The notes under the pieces were generated by a model. That model did no database searches. It was not told where the DNA came from and worked only from the letters and a program-made list of their open reading frames with translations. A DNA stretch of 32,226 nt from Cyanobacteria bacterium REEB67. Its GTDB lineage: Bacteria > Cyanobacteriota > Vampirovibrionia > Obscuribacterales > Obscuribacteraceae. Every line of letters starts with the position of its first letter. Position 1 is the stretch's first letter. The translations under genes and the position numbers were made by a program. Positions 1 through 7,706 of this stretch are shown here, one piece after another. The DNA lies in the NCBI GenBank assembly GCA_018971775.1, contig JAGXAB010000071.1, positions 1-32,226 of the forward strand. The letters run 5' to 3'.

Positions 1-1409
1 AGAGCTGGCTGGCTGATCAGAAGCTTTGCTTCGTTGCGGTACAAGTTTTCCAACTGCACGAAGTCCTGGACGCCTAAAATCGCCGGTATTTTGTCATGCC
101 TTATTATCGTCAGCTTCGCCGGTAAGCCGCGCACATAGCCAAAGTTTGTAATCTCATCGAGGAACAAAGCCACCGGGTGCTCGAATTTTTGCGTCATCAC
201 CTGCTCAAGGGCCAGATTGAAGATGAGGGCGGCAAGCGGCTTCAGCTCTTGCTTGTCCGACGGCGTCGCCAAATACCAGGTGAAGAGCTCACCGGCGAGC
301 TCGTTCATATCGATGCTCGTCTTTTCAGTCAAGGCCCTGATTCTTGGCTGATTCCAGAGATCGAGCCTGGTGATGAGACCATTAGCAACAAGATTGCGGT
401 AAGGCGGAGTAGTCGTGTTGATAAACTTCTTGTACGCCTTGCGGGCGGCCTCAATAGGACTATCAGCCAGGTATTTCTGGATGCCGTCTGGACCGTCCTC
501 GAAGAGGTCAGCGATATATCCGAGATTGGCTTTACCATCTTCTCTCAATCCAACCGAGTGAAGGATCAAGCCAGTCAGTAGCATACGCTCAGACATCTCC
601 CAGCTTTGATCGCCCTTGTGAGTATCAAGCGTAGTCGACTGCATGATTATTTCGACTACGCGTCTGGCGTCTCTGTAAGTCTCGACAAAATCCAGCGGGT
701 TGATTTGGTCCGAGCTTAAGTCATCGGGGTTGAAATAGACGATCTTGTGACCCTTGGCAGCTCGGTAGCCGACTGTCTTTGAAAAGAGATCGGCAACACC
801 CTTGCCACCGGTGGCTTCGGTCACAATGGCCGAACAAGCAATGCGCTCAATTAAGTTTGGGATGAAAATGCCTGTTGTTTTTCCCGTCCCGGTAGGACCG
901 CAAACCAAAGCGTGGCGGTTGGTTTCTCCCTCCGGCAAAGACATGAAGTTCTCACCGTCACCGGTGACGATCAGTCGGCCCGGTTCGCGCTTGTTGGATA
1001 TATATCCGGCCTTGACTAGCTCCGACGGCGTAGCCCACCTGGCACCCTTCTTTGGTTTGTCCTGGGCCGAGACCATGAGGCGGGAGTCATCCCAGAGGCC
1101 TCTCTCAATCTCTACAAAGCGTTTTTTGCAGTCCTGGGCAGTCCAATCATAGGTAAGCTCATTTACCTCGATAGAAACGACTGCTAGGCCTCCTTCACCC
1201 CTCCAGCGTATGACGACTGTGAAGGTGTAATTCCATACTTTGCCCATGACATTTTCTGGCTGTTTGCGCTCAGCAGTAATAATGCCGGTTTCTTCATCGA
1301 CAAAAGTCACATGCCACTGAAGCCGGCGCAACGTGGTCATGAACACCCGCGCGATTTTTTCAAGCGGTATATCCGTCTCATATCCGAGGTGTTCGAATTT
1401 ACTCGCCAC
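1..1409 (-). CDS. traG: TraG/VirD4-type coupling ATPase, N-terminal part (runs off left end)
   Basis: This gene encodes about 469 residues of a type IV coupling protein, the ATPase that brings the relaxase-DNA complex to a secretion channel. Walker A GPTGTGKT lies at about residues 171-178, and Walker B VALFLDEI at about 413-420. The start is GTG at 1409, five bases after the upstream stop, which suggests translational coupling; I see no better in-frame start. Unusually, the first ~130 residues hold no transmembrane helix pair. They form a soluble alpha/beta region resembling the C-terminal part of the protein at 31180-31722. The open frame leaves the window at base 1. The missing C-terminus is very probably the segment at 31747-32226. 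The family and motifs are clear; the membrane-free N-terminus is the odd point. Confidence 0.93.
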   Translation of the reverse strand, partial: MASKFEHLGYETDIPLEKIARVFMTTLRRLQWHVTFVDEETGIITAERKQPENVMGKVWNYTFTVVIRWRGEGGLAVVSIEVNELTYDWTAQDCKKRFVEIERGLWDDSRLMVSAQDKPKKGARWATPSELVKAGYISNKREPGRLIVTGDGENFMSLPEGETNRHALVCGPTGTGKTTGIFIPNLIERIACSAIVTEATGGKGVADLFSKTVGYRAAKGHKIVYFNPDDLSSDQINPLDFVETYRDARRVVEIIMQSTTLDTHKGDQSWEMSERMLLTGLILHSVGLREDGKANLGYIADLFEDGPDGIQKYLADSPIEAARKAYKKFINTTTPPYRNLVANGLITRLDLWNQPRIRALTEKTSIDMNELAGELFTWYLATPSDKQELKPLAALIFNLALEQVMTQKFEHPVALFLDEITNFGYVRGLPAKLTIIRHDKIPAILGVQDFVQLENLYRNEAKLLISQPA

Positions 1410-1414
1410 TGTTT

Positions 1415-2266
1415 CTAAGTCCCACCGATCCCGCCAACACCCCTAAACGGCATATTCAGCTCTTCAAATTTGTTTGGATCTCGGTTGGGGTCGCGCATGC
1501 GCTCCTTCTCCTTAATCTCTTTGATTTTTGAGCGCAGCTTGCTGTTTACGATCTTCTTCATCTCAGCATTGGCCTCTTTGGCCACTTTCACTGTGCTCTC
1601 CATACGAGCGCTTTTCAGTTCTTTCAAGTTGGAGAGCTTCAGATCGCGGGCAATTTTGCCGATCTTCGCCATTTGCTGCAAAACCTTGGGCTCAATTTTG
1701 TTTTGAATCTTCGCCCCAAGCTCCGCCCTCTGCATGTTGATCCAAATTGACGGATCTAACTTACGCAGGCCCGTGGATGTTGCACCCATCGGACCGGCGG
1801 CAATAGCACTCTGGAAGCCTGAAAATTTAGCCGTGTACTGGCCGTCGACGGTATCTTTGACATTTGAGAGGTTGTTTAGAGCCTTAACTTCAGCCTCCAG
1901 GCTTAAGCGCTGCTTCTCAAGCGTCTGCCGGCTTTTGGCTTTCTCTTGCAGATGTGTTGAGAGCCTGGATTTTTTGTCTTCCTGAACCGCCTTAGAGATA
2001 GCTTTTTGCTTCTCAGAAGTGGGCCTCCTCGCCTTTGGCGTCAGCGCCTTCTTCCTCTCAGTGCTTACTTCCTTGAGCTTTTTGTTTGCCGGCTTTTCAT
2101 TGCCCTGGGCGTTTTGCTTCGGCCTTGGCTCGGTAGTTTTCGCGTCTTCTTTGGCACTCTTCTTCTGCCTTTTCTCAGCCTGTTTGAAGACCTTTTTTCT
2201 TTCAGCCTCCGACTGACGGCTGCGCTTCTTCTCTTTTGCCTTGAGCTTTTTAGGGTCTTCAGTCAT
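1415..2266 (-). CDS. Lysine/glutamate-rich coiled-coil protein of the mobilization operon
   Basis: This 283-residue protein has no recognised enzymatic domain. Residues 1-130 are extremely rich in Lys, Glu, Arg and Gln and look disordered or helical. A middle part (about 130-180) is less charged (KFSGFQSAIAAGPMGATSTG). The C-terminal third is again helical and charged, ending in a Gly-rich tail. Its ATG overlaps the relaxase stop by four bases (ATGA), and its stop lies five bases before the coupling-protein GTG, so it is translated as part of the same operon. A relaxosome or DNA-binding accessory role is inferred only from position and charge. Confidence 0.8.
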   Translation of the reverse strand: MTEDPKKLKAKEKKRSRQSEAERKKVFKQAEKRQKKSAKEDAKTTEPRPKQNAQGNEKPANKKLKEVSTERKKALTPKARRPTSEKQKAISKAVQEDKKSRLSTHLQEKAKSRQTLEKQRLSLEAEVKALNNLSNVKDTVDGQYTAKFSGFQSAIAAGPMGATSTGLRKLDPSIWINMQRAELGAKIQNKIEPKVLQQMAKIGKIARDLKLSNLKELKSARMESTVKVAKEANAEMKKIVNSKLRSKIKEIKEKERMRDPNRDPNKFEELNMPFRGVGGIGGT

Positions 2267-3672
2267 GACTCACCTTTGTCTTTGCTCTCGTCTTTGAGTG
2301 CCTTTTCATGCAAGGGCTTGGTTTCGGGCTCTTTCTCTTTCGGCTTCTCTTTTTGTTCCAGCTCTCGCTTTTCTTTGATCCAGGCTCGGAGTTTCTTGTA
2401 CTGCGCTTTTGTAATACCGTCCTTTGCCCAGTCCTCGCCCTTGCGGTACTCATTTGCTAAAAATTCCAAAGACTCTTTTGAGTCCTGCTTATCATATACG
2501 ACCGGCTCTTCAAGACCTGGCACGACAACGGCAATAGGCTCCACCGCTTCCTTTTCAGAAATCCAGATGGTCAGGGCCTTGTCTTCGACAGGTGATAGTG
2601 CCACTTTGCCGCTTTCGTGGAGCCTCTTGGCGGCATTAAGCTCCTCAAGGGTTGACGCTTTCGAGACTTTGAGTTCCACATACTCGGCCGGACCGACGCT
2701 AGCGGTCAGCTCGAGTTTTTCTACTTCCGCCGATTTTGCAGCCAGAACCTTCTCTTCGAAATATGCGTCTTTGATCCAGGTCTGAAGGCGCTCTAAATCC
2801 TCAGCCGAAAGCACTGCTTTACCGCGCTGCGCCTCCAGGTTGTGTTGCCGCTCCAGGGCTCGCAGGTCACCGATTGGCATGGTCCAGTTGTATTTGACGG
2901 TCTCGCCGGCTAACTCCACCTCAATTGCCTTTGAGTAATAGGCCCAGGCTTCTGCTTTTGCTTGGTTTCGGCGCTCTTCTTTTGCTTCGCGTTTTGCTGC
3001 CAACGCTTTGTAGTCCGGTGCGTCCCCCAGAGACTCAGCTTCCTGAGCCCTTATAGCCTCAAGCCGCGAAAGCTTACGCTCTTCAACATCCGACCGCATA
3101 ACTCGATCAAATTCCTTCTTTGCGGCTTTCAGTGCCTCCTTCAGCTTCCTCCCTGGCAAACGCGCCTTCTTCTCTTCTTTTGTTTTTTCTCTGTCCAGGA
3201 GCTTGTTGCGCTCAAGATAGCGATCTCCGCACTCCTTCAGTTGGGTATAGTCGGCTTTGGAAAGGCTTACCTGACGACCTTTTTTGTCAGTACCCATAAT
3301 GACGACGTGAGCATGGGGATTGGCCGTATTGCGGTGCTCGACTGCATACCACTCAAGGTCCAGGCCTTTGCGGTGGCCAAGGTCATGCAGCACTTCCCGG
3401 ACATACTCTTGCGTGTTGGCGTCCTGGACGCCCGGTGAAATAATCACCTTGTGCACCAGAACCCCGCGCCCCTTCTGTCGATCAATTGCATAATTGACAT
3501 GCTGAGAAGTCAGGCCGTCTTCTCTATCCGAGAAGAAAGCACGGCTGCCGGCCTCGTCTTTGTCCTTACCAGGCCGGAACTTTATGTAATTGACATGCGC
3601 CCTGGCCCGGCCTCTACCGTCCCGGAAAGCCTTGATATAGCTATGTTTTACAACAGACCGCTGACCAGCCAC
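2263..3672 (-). CDS. MOBP-type relaxase (conjugative DNA nickase)
   Basis: This 469-residue protein is a relaxase that would nick oriT, attach covalently to the 5' end and pilot the strand into a recipient. The family hallmark is the metal-binding histidine motif HRNTANPHAHVVI at about residues 113-125, matching the HxDxxxPHxH motif III of VirD2/TraI-type (MOBP) relaxases. A candidate catalytic Tyr lies near the N-terminus in HVNYIKFRPG. The rest (about 170-469) is long, charged and helical, with no visible primase or helicase domain. The start is GTG at 3672, with GGTGA just upstream. It overlaps the next gene by ATGA. The nearby TATCCTG/C sequence at 4620-4627 fits the nic consensus of this relaxase class. 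Confidence 0.9.
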   Translation of the reverse strand: MAGQRSVVKHSYIKAFRDGRGRARAHVNYIKFRPGKDKDEAGSRAFFSDREDGLTSQHVNYAIDRQKGRGVLVHKVIISPGVQDANTQEYVREVLHDLGHRKGLDLEWYAVEHRNTANPHAHVVIMGTDKKGRQVSLSKADYTQLKECGDRYLERNKLLDREKTKEEKKARLPGRKLKEALKAAKKEFDRVMRSDVEERKLSRLEAIRAQEAESLGDAPDYKALAAKREAKEERRNQAKAEAWAYYSKAIEVELAGETVKYNWTMPIGDLRALERQHNLEAQRGKAVLSAEDLERLQTWIKDAYFEEKVLAAKSAEVEKLELTASVGPAEYVELKVSKASTLEELNAAKRLHESGKVALSPVEDKALTIWISEKEAVEPIAVVVPGLEEPVVYDKQDSKESLEFLANEYRKGEDWAKDGITKAQYKKLRAWIKEKRELEQKEKPKEKEPETKPLHEKALKDESKDKGES

Positions 3673-3688
3673 AGGTCACCCAATTGCT

Positions 3689-4042
3689 CTATTTCTTCGG
3701 CTTATCCCGGTCAGACAGCCGATCCAGGATTTCTGTATTCTGCGATTTCGGAAGTTCAACCTGCCCCTTAAGCTGGGCCGCCTCTTTCACGGCCTCATCT
3801 CTGGATTGCTCCAACTTAAACATCTGCTCCAGGAGCTGATCACACTTGGCAGTTAGCACCGCTTTTTGGTTCTCGGCCGCTTGCAGCGCAGATTCTAACT
3901 CGGCCTTTGCTTCAGTCAAGCTATCAACCTGAGCAGCCTCAGCCGCCTTGTGGCGGATTGCTGATACTTCCTGGGCAGCTTCGCTTACAGCCACCCGCCA
4001 CGTCGCCAGAAAGGCGTTTTGCACAACCTGCGACGCCGACAC
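3689..4042 (-). CDS. Small coiled-coil mobilization accessory protein
   Basis: This is a 117-residue Ala/Glu/Lys/Gln-rich protein, almost entirely predicted coiled coil (residues about 20-95), with a polar C-terminus. I placed the start at GTG 4042, which overlaps the TAG stop of the upstream RHH gene by one base (TAGTG). An open frame continues upstream to 4138, but that part lies inside the RHH gene and is its shadow. It sits between a DNA-binding RHH protein and the relaxase, so it is probably a relaxosome component. Function is inferred from context only. Confidence 0.72.
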   Translation of the reverse strand: MSASQVVQNAFLATWRVAVSEAAQEVSAIRHKAAEAAQVDSLTEAKAELESALQAAENQKAVLTAKCDQLLEQMFKLEQSRDEAVKEAAQLKGQVELPKSQNTEILDRLSDRDKPKK

Positions 4043-4479
4043 TACGCTCCACCCACCTTCTTCCTCATCCCCTCGGCCACCCTTAGCTCGCCCTCGGTAA
4101 GGTCGGCATGGATCGTCTTCGCCGCAGCGCCCTTGCACTCATTCATCAGGTCCTCGGTATCTTCCAGCCTGGCCAGAAACTTATTTGAGGCCAGAGCCGC
4201 CACCGCCACCTTGGCCAACAGTGCGCAAATTCGATTCACCCCGGCCTTGATCACATTGGTTATTTCATCTGTCGACGCCTTCAATTGCTGGGCATATACC
4301 GACTCAAGCCGGTCCCTCTGCTCGGCATCCAGGGCATCTAACCCGGCAAGGATCATCTCCCGCGCCAGCTCCGTGTCTTTTATCCCTCTCGCCCTCGCAA
4401 CTTCCTTGAACTTCACCAAATCGTCGGCCGAAATCCAGGTCCTGACCTCCCCGGTATATGCCCTACCTGTTTTAGCCAT
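4042..4479 (-). CDS. Ribbon-helix-helix relaxosome accessory protein (MobC/TraJ-like role)
   Basis: This protein of about 145 residues has an N-terminal ribbon-helix-helix pattern: a short strand (VRTWISADD), helix A (LVKFKEVARARGI) and helix B (DTELAREMILAGLDAL). A helical C-terminal half of unknown role follows. I prefer the start at ATG 4479 because GAGAGG lies five bases upstream; an in-frame ATG at 4500 has no ribosome binding site. Proteins of this type bind oriT beside the relaxase and repress their own promoter. The palindromes at 4509-4521 and 4573-4585 are the obvious candidate targets. It is the first gene of the mobilization operon. Confidence 0.82.
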   Translation of the reverse strand: MAKTGRAYTGEVRTWISADDLVKFKEVARARGIKDTELAREMILAGLDALDAEQRDRLESVYAQQLKASTDEITNVIKAGVNRICALLAKVAVAALASNKFLARLEDTEDLMNECKGAAAKTIHADLTEGELRVAEGMRKKVGGA

Positions 4480-4504
4480 ATTTACCTCTCGGATGCTCAT
4501 AACC

Positions 4505-4740
4505 CAATAACTGTAACAGTTTAAAAGTTAATCGGATGTTTTTATAGCTTTAGTTTTCTCAATTCGGATTACTATAACTGTTATATAGTCAGCCATACAA
4601 GCATTTTGGGAACACTCTTTATCCTGCCTTAAACCCTTTACGGGTTACGGCTGCTGCGCTCTGTTGCGTCTCGCTGCCCGCTCGCCGCCGCTTCAGGCTC
4701 CGCCCTCGCAGGTACGGCCTGACGGCCGACCCTATGAATT
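4505..4740. other. Probable origin of transfer (oriT) with nic site
   Basis: This gene-free interval between divergent operons holds two palindromes with a shared AACTGT core: AACTGTAACAGTT (4509-4521) and TATAACTGTTATA (4573-4585). A nic-like site TTATCCTG/CC follows, with the predicted cut between 4626 and 4627 on the plus strand. This matches the YATCCTG/Y consensus known from RP4 and Ti plasmid oriT regions, which are cut by MOBP relaxases such as the one encoded next door. Further on are small inverted repeats, AACCC-GGGTT around 4630-4645 and CGGCC-GGCCG at 4715-4728. The match is by eye, so the exact nick is inference. Confidence 0.65.
4571..4600 (-). promoter_or_regulatory. Predicted promoter of the mobilization operon
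   Basis: On the minus strand, TTGTAT (4595-4600) is separated by 18 bp from TATAGT (4571-4576). The -10 hexamer overlaps the palindrome TATAAC-T-GTTATA at 4573-4585, so a protein bound there would block transcription. This would fit autoregulation by the RHH protein. Confidence 0.5.
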
Positions 4741-4753
4741 TAGGCACACCCTG

Positions 4754-4781
4754 TTGACAAAATTTTTCAACCTTGTACTAT
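4754..4781 (+). promoter_or_regulatory. Predicted sigma70 promoter for the RHH-domain gene at 4811
   Basis: TTGACA (4754-4759), a 16-bp spacer and TACTAT (4776-4781) make a strong vegetative promoter. Transcription would begin near 4788, giving a short leader of about 23 bases before the ATG at 4811, with a weak AGG ribosome binding element. Confidence 0.68.
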
Positions 4782-4810
4782 TTTTTCATACATGTCTTTG
4801 GGATAGGCGT

Positions 4811-5632
4811 ATGACAGACAACAGAAAAGCTGAGCTGATTCAACTACGGGTTGAAAAGACCTTCTTGGACAAATTGAATCGGATAGCCGAAAAACAAAAT
4901 TTGCCGCTCAGCGCGATGTTGCGCGTGTGGCTCTCAGACAGGCTCAATGAGGAAATGAAGATGATTACAACTGAAAGGAAAGTGTGGCAAGAGGAAAGAT
5001 TAGCTGCCATGAAAGCCGCGCTGGAAAAAGAGTTTGAACCTGGGCCAGCATTTGCCGTGCATGCGCATCCTCTCACACCTGGGGTGTCAATCGACATAGC
5101 TAACGTCGAAAAAAACGCCTTCTCGTTAATCCCATGGGGTTCAACCGGTTTTACTGGCAGAATAAAACAGCACGGATATGAGCTAATACGCGCTCATAAT
5201 GGTCGTTCGAGCGCCAAAGCGCAAATTTTTACGAGCGGCCAAATTGAAGGGCTATTTGCGGTCAGCACCGAGGGTAAAGAGATTTATGGCCTTGCCCTTG
5301 ACGACGGTATAGTGCAGGTAATTTCTGCATATGTCGGTCTGCTGCGCAGTCAACAAACGCCGATGCCTTATCAGTTCAACGTTTTCATTTTGAACGCCCA
5401 AGGATATGCCGTTGTCGAAGACGTAGCAGGTGTTGAGCCGACCACCGCTTTTGAGGATTCGGTTGTACGCCTTACGCCGCTCGTCATCGATACACCTACC
5501 CAAACAGAGTCAGAACTTCAAACCGGCAATCACTGCAGAGAGATGATCGATGAGTTGTGGCGTGCCGCCGGCAAAAGACACTCAGCAAGTTACGACAAAG
5601 ACAATCAGTGGCTTGTGAGACGCGGTCGCTAA
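4811..5632 (+). CDS. Ribbon-helix-helix protein with a C-terminal domain of unknown function
   Basis: This 273-residue protein starts at ATG 4811, directly below a strong promoter; an open frame continues upstream but would begin before the promoter. Residues about 5-45 (LIQLRVEKTFLDKLNRIAE, then a second helix) look like a ribbon-helix-helix DNA-binding domain, followed by a short coiled coil to about 75. Residues about 85-225 form a compact alpha/beta domain with GFTGRIKQHGYELIR and AQIFTSGQIEGLFAV. These elements remind me of the C-terminal region of AlbA/Schlafen-type ATP-binding regulators, which is a weak resemblance only. It diverges from the mobilization operon and could regulate transfer. 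Confidence 0.75.
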   Translation: MTDNRKAELIQLRVEKTFLDKLNRIAEKQNLPLSAMLRVWLSDRLNEEMKMITTERKVWQEERLAAMKAALEKEFEPGPAFAVHAHPLTPGVSIDIANVEKNAFSLIPWGSTGFTGRIKQHGYELIRAHNGRSSAKAQIFTSGQIEGLFAVSTEGKEIYGLALDDGIVQVISAYVGLLRSQQTPMPYQFNVFILNAQGYAVVEDVAGVEPTTAFEDSVVRLTPLVIDTPTQTESELQTGNHCREMIDELWRAAGKRHSASYDKDNQWLVRRGR

Positions 5633-5652
5633 CATCAAGCCAGATCAGAGAG

Positions 5653-5841
5653 TCATCGCCCCTTTTTATTGGAATTGCCGGCCCCAGTTTGATTGCCACC
5701 GCCTGTAGAAATACCCCTCTGGTCTGTTTTCGTACCTGAGGTGGAGTTTGTTTTTTGGCCGGTGTTGCCAGTTTTGGGAGGCTTACCTAGTGCTGGATTG
5801 ATGCGAGCAGGGTTATCTTCGTTCATTTTGTCTGTTCCCAT
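5653..5841 (-). CDS. Tiny disordered protein, paralogue B (NPARINPALGKP motif)
   Basis: This 62-residue, Gly/Asn/Thr/Lys-rich and apparently disordered protein carries NPARINPALGKP near its N-terminus. The gene immediately upstream has the related motif NPPRISPALGKP at the same place, so the two are tandem duplicates. Its ATG overlaps the upstream TAA by one base (TAATG), which implies translational coupling. No function is known to me. Conservation of the motif between the copies, against divergent tails, suggests the motif is the functional part. Confidence 0.65.
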   Translation of the reverse strand: MGTDKMNEDNPARINPALGKPPKTGNTGQKTNSTSGTKTDQRGISTGGGNQTGAGNSNKKGR

Positions 5842-6032
5842 TACTTACCGCCTTTTCCAGACTCAGCTTTGCCAGAACCAGCCTTTTGACTATCCGACGC
5901 CTGCTTCGTAGAGCCGTTAGAACCTGTGCCAGCTGAGGAGGTTGGCTTTCCCAAGGCGGGCGATATTCTTGGAGGATTACCCCTCTGTTCTGTAATTTGC
6001 GTAGGCCTTGACTGATGCTTTTGATCCGACAT
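5841..6032 (-). CDS. Tiny disordered protein, paralogue A (NPPRISPALGKP motif)
   Basis: This 63-residue protein has a polar N-terminus, the motif NPPRISPALGKP at about residues 19-30, and a Ser/Gly/Lys-rich tail ending GKGGK. GGAGAG five bases upstream of the ATG at 6032 is a good ribosome binding site. It is the upstream member of the tandem pair and lies 20 bases after a gene for a membrane protein, so all four genes at 5653-7412 may be cotranscribed. Function is unknown. Confidence 0.67.
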   Translation of the reverse strand: MSDQKHQSRPTQITEQRGNPPRISPALGKPTSSAGTGSNGSTKQASDSQKAGSGKAESGKGGK

Positions 6033-6051
6033 TAGACTCTCCAGTAGTGGT

Positions 6052-6651
6052 TCAGTTGTGAATTATGTGCTTCCAGTTCATAAATCCAAAAGTACAAAGA
6101 CAGGTAATACCAGCATAAAACAACCAGACCGCGATCGCTGCAATTCGATTTGGAAGCATTCGCAGAGGATTATTTTCGTCAGAAAATTCAAAATAACGTC
6201 GGTCAAGTATTGTCAGTTGCCTGTCATAGGCGTCATGTGTGATTTGGAAGGACCAAATCATAAGAATCAAAGATAGAGCAAATAGGATCCAGCTTGTAGG
6301 TATTAGAAACCCTGCCTCGATATGCTGCCTGTCTTTGACGAATCCCAAGAACGTCATTGAAAGGCCAAGCGCTCCTCCGCTCAGGGTAATCATCGCCTTT
6401 TCAAAGCTGTCAGAATTTTTTTGGGCAAAATCCTCGTACTGTTTACTCTGCTGAATGTAGAGTTCATAACGCTTTTCAGGAGTAATTGGCGCCCATGGAT
6501 CAGATGGTAGTGCCTCAGCAACATCCACAGCGGGGCCAGGAGGATCTGATGAAAACGACTTTGCACCAAGTATTGCCGGAACTACACAGGCCGATAGCAT
6601 TGCAATTAACAGGAGTGCAAAAGCAAAAAACCAAATGAAAAAGTCGATCAT
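6052..6651 (-). CDS. Four-helix integral membrane protein of unknown function
   Basis: This 199-residue protein has hydrophobic helices at about residues 4-28, 88-106, 115-135 and 165-190. An amphipathic segment (YELYIQQSKQYEDFAQKN) precedes the second helix. The phrase ITLSGGALGLSMTFLGFV is typical of a broad group of uncharacterised bacterial membrane proteins. Its ATG overlaps the stop of the upstream gene by ATGA, so the two proteins are probably made together. No catalytic motif is visible. A sensing or membrane-perturbing role is only a guess. Confidence 0.78.
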   Translation of the reverse strand: MIDFFIWFFAFALLLIAMLSACVVPAILGAKSFSSDPPGPAVDVAEALPSDPWAPITPEKRYELYIQQSKQYEDFAQKNSDSFEKAMITLSGGALGLSMTFLGFVKDRQHIEAGFLIPTSWILFALSLILMIWSFQITHDAYDRQLTILDRRYFEFSDENNPLRMLPNRIAAIAVWLFYAGITCLCTFGFMNWKHIIHN

Positions 6652-7412
6652 TTTGGGTTTTCTCCAGGCTTCAATAACATTTGTTCAAAAGCCTTTATCG
6701 TCATTTCTGATTTTTTTTCAGGATCTGAAATTTGGGCAATTAAGCCGACCGCAAGACGCTGCCTAGTGCGAAACTCGTTTTGAGAAGCTTCTGCATCGAG
6801 TTTTCTTAACTGAACTTTTACTTGCTGGGTAATTTGCTCGATTTCGGCTGACGACTTTCTTTTATCCGATTCTGTTCGACTCTGAAGCTGTGCTATTTCA
6901 GCTTCATTTTTTTTCTTCTCTTGTTCAGACCTAGCCAGTATTTCTGCAATTTCAGCATCAACTTTCTTTTTCTCTTGGCCGCCTAAAGCCTCAACTCGTG
7001 CGCCTTCTGCTTTTAAGTTTTTCAACTCTTCAGCAAAACGATCTCTCCTCTCAGACTGTTCTCTAAATGAGAGAAGGAACTCCCGTCCAGCCAAAAGAAT
7101 TATCTTCGCCGAAAGGGCTATCACAATAATGAGTAACGGCCACCTAACCATCTCGGAAACTTTCAGTAGGACAAACGCAGCAGTTAAGACTGGTACAGAG
7201 CGCTCCTGCCCATGTTGAGTTGCTGACAAAATAGAAGCTTTCAAATAGTCTTCCGGTGCAGCAGTTACGGCCACAGAGCCGGTAGCTATGTTTTGGTTGG
7301 TGTTTGATTTGTCGGTGTCGGATGGTACCGCATAAGCCGAAAAGGCAATATACACAGCCGAAAAAGCCGATAAGATCACCAGATAAATAGCGTGCTTAGC
7401 CATCGTTACCAT
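6648..7412 (-). CDS. Membrane-anchored coiled-coil protein
   Basis: This 254-residue protein has an N-terminal hydrophobic segment or signal anchor (about 7-28), a second transmembrane helix (about 88-112, WPLLIIVIALSAKIILLAG), and a long cytoplasmic coiled coil (about 115-215) with repeats of the pattern AEIAxLxSRxExxK. GGGAG lies eight bases before the ATG at 7412. It overlaps the downstream four-helix protein and so looks like one half of a two-component membrane module. No known family is recognised. Confidence 0.77.
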   Translation of the reverse strand: MVTMAKHAIYLVILSAFSAVYIAFSAYAVPSDTDKSNTNQNIATGSVAVTAAPEDYLKASILSATQHGQERSVPVLTAAFVLLKVSEMVRWPLLIIVIALSAKIILLAGREFLLSFREQSERRDRFAEELKNLKAEGARVEALGGQEKKKVDAEIAEILARSEQEKKKNEAEIAQLQSRTESDKRKSSAEIEQITQQVKVQLRKLDAEASQNEFRTRQRLAVGLIAQISDPEKKSEMTIKAFEQMLLKPGENPK

Positions 7413-7604
7413 TGCCAGGTCTCCCTGATCGAATCTGACCTTAGGGGCGGAAACACAAGAATATCACCAGATTGGTGTCGAGCTGCAATGTAGCCACATA
7501 ATTACTTTTTTGAGAAGTCTAAGACTGGAGCACCATGAGCAACCATTTCGGCATTCAGGCTGATGCTTACCAAAATGAGTTGCGTCGGCGTCCGCATCTG
7601 AACC

Positions 7605-7706
7605 ATCCAAGATATTTCTGGCCACGCCAGCCTGAGCGAGCTTTACACCTACCTGGAGGTCGATTCGGAGGATAAACTGCGTGCGATTGATTTAATCAAA
7701 CACTAG
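7605..7706 (+). pseudogene. Remnant of a tyrosine recombinase (C-terminal end)
   Basis: A short plus-strand frame reads IQDISGHASLSELYTYLEV, then about 15 more residues and a TAG stop at 7704-7706. This closely follows the conserved C-terminal box of phage/Xer-type integrases (IQ-x-hLGHASL...YTYLEV), including the GHA histidine and the Tyr that serves as nucleophile. Just upstream the frame is closed by TGA, and no start or catalytic Arg box is present, so it is a decayed fragment. It marks a former integrase at this spot. Confidence 0.7.

Noticed and set aside
2006..2785. 259-codon plus-strand ORF
   Set aside because: It lies wholly opposite the relaxase and Lys-rich genes. Its Leu/Ser/Phe-rich composition is the complement of Lys/Glu codons.
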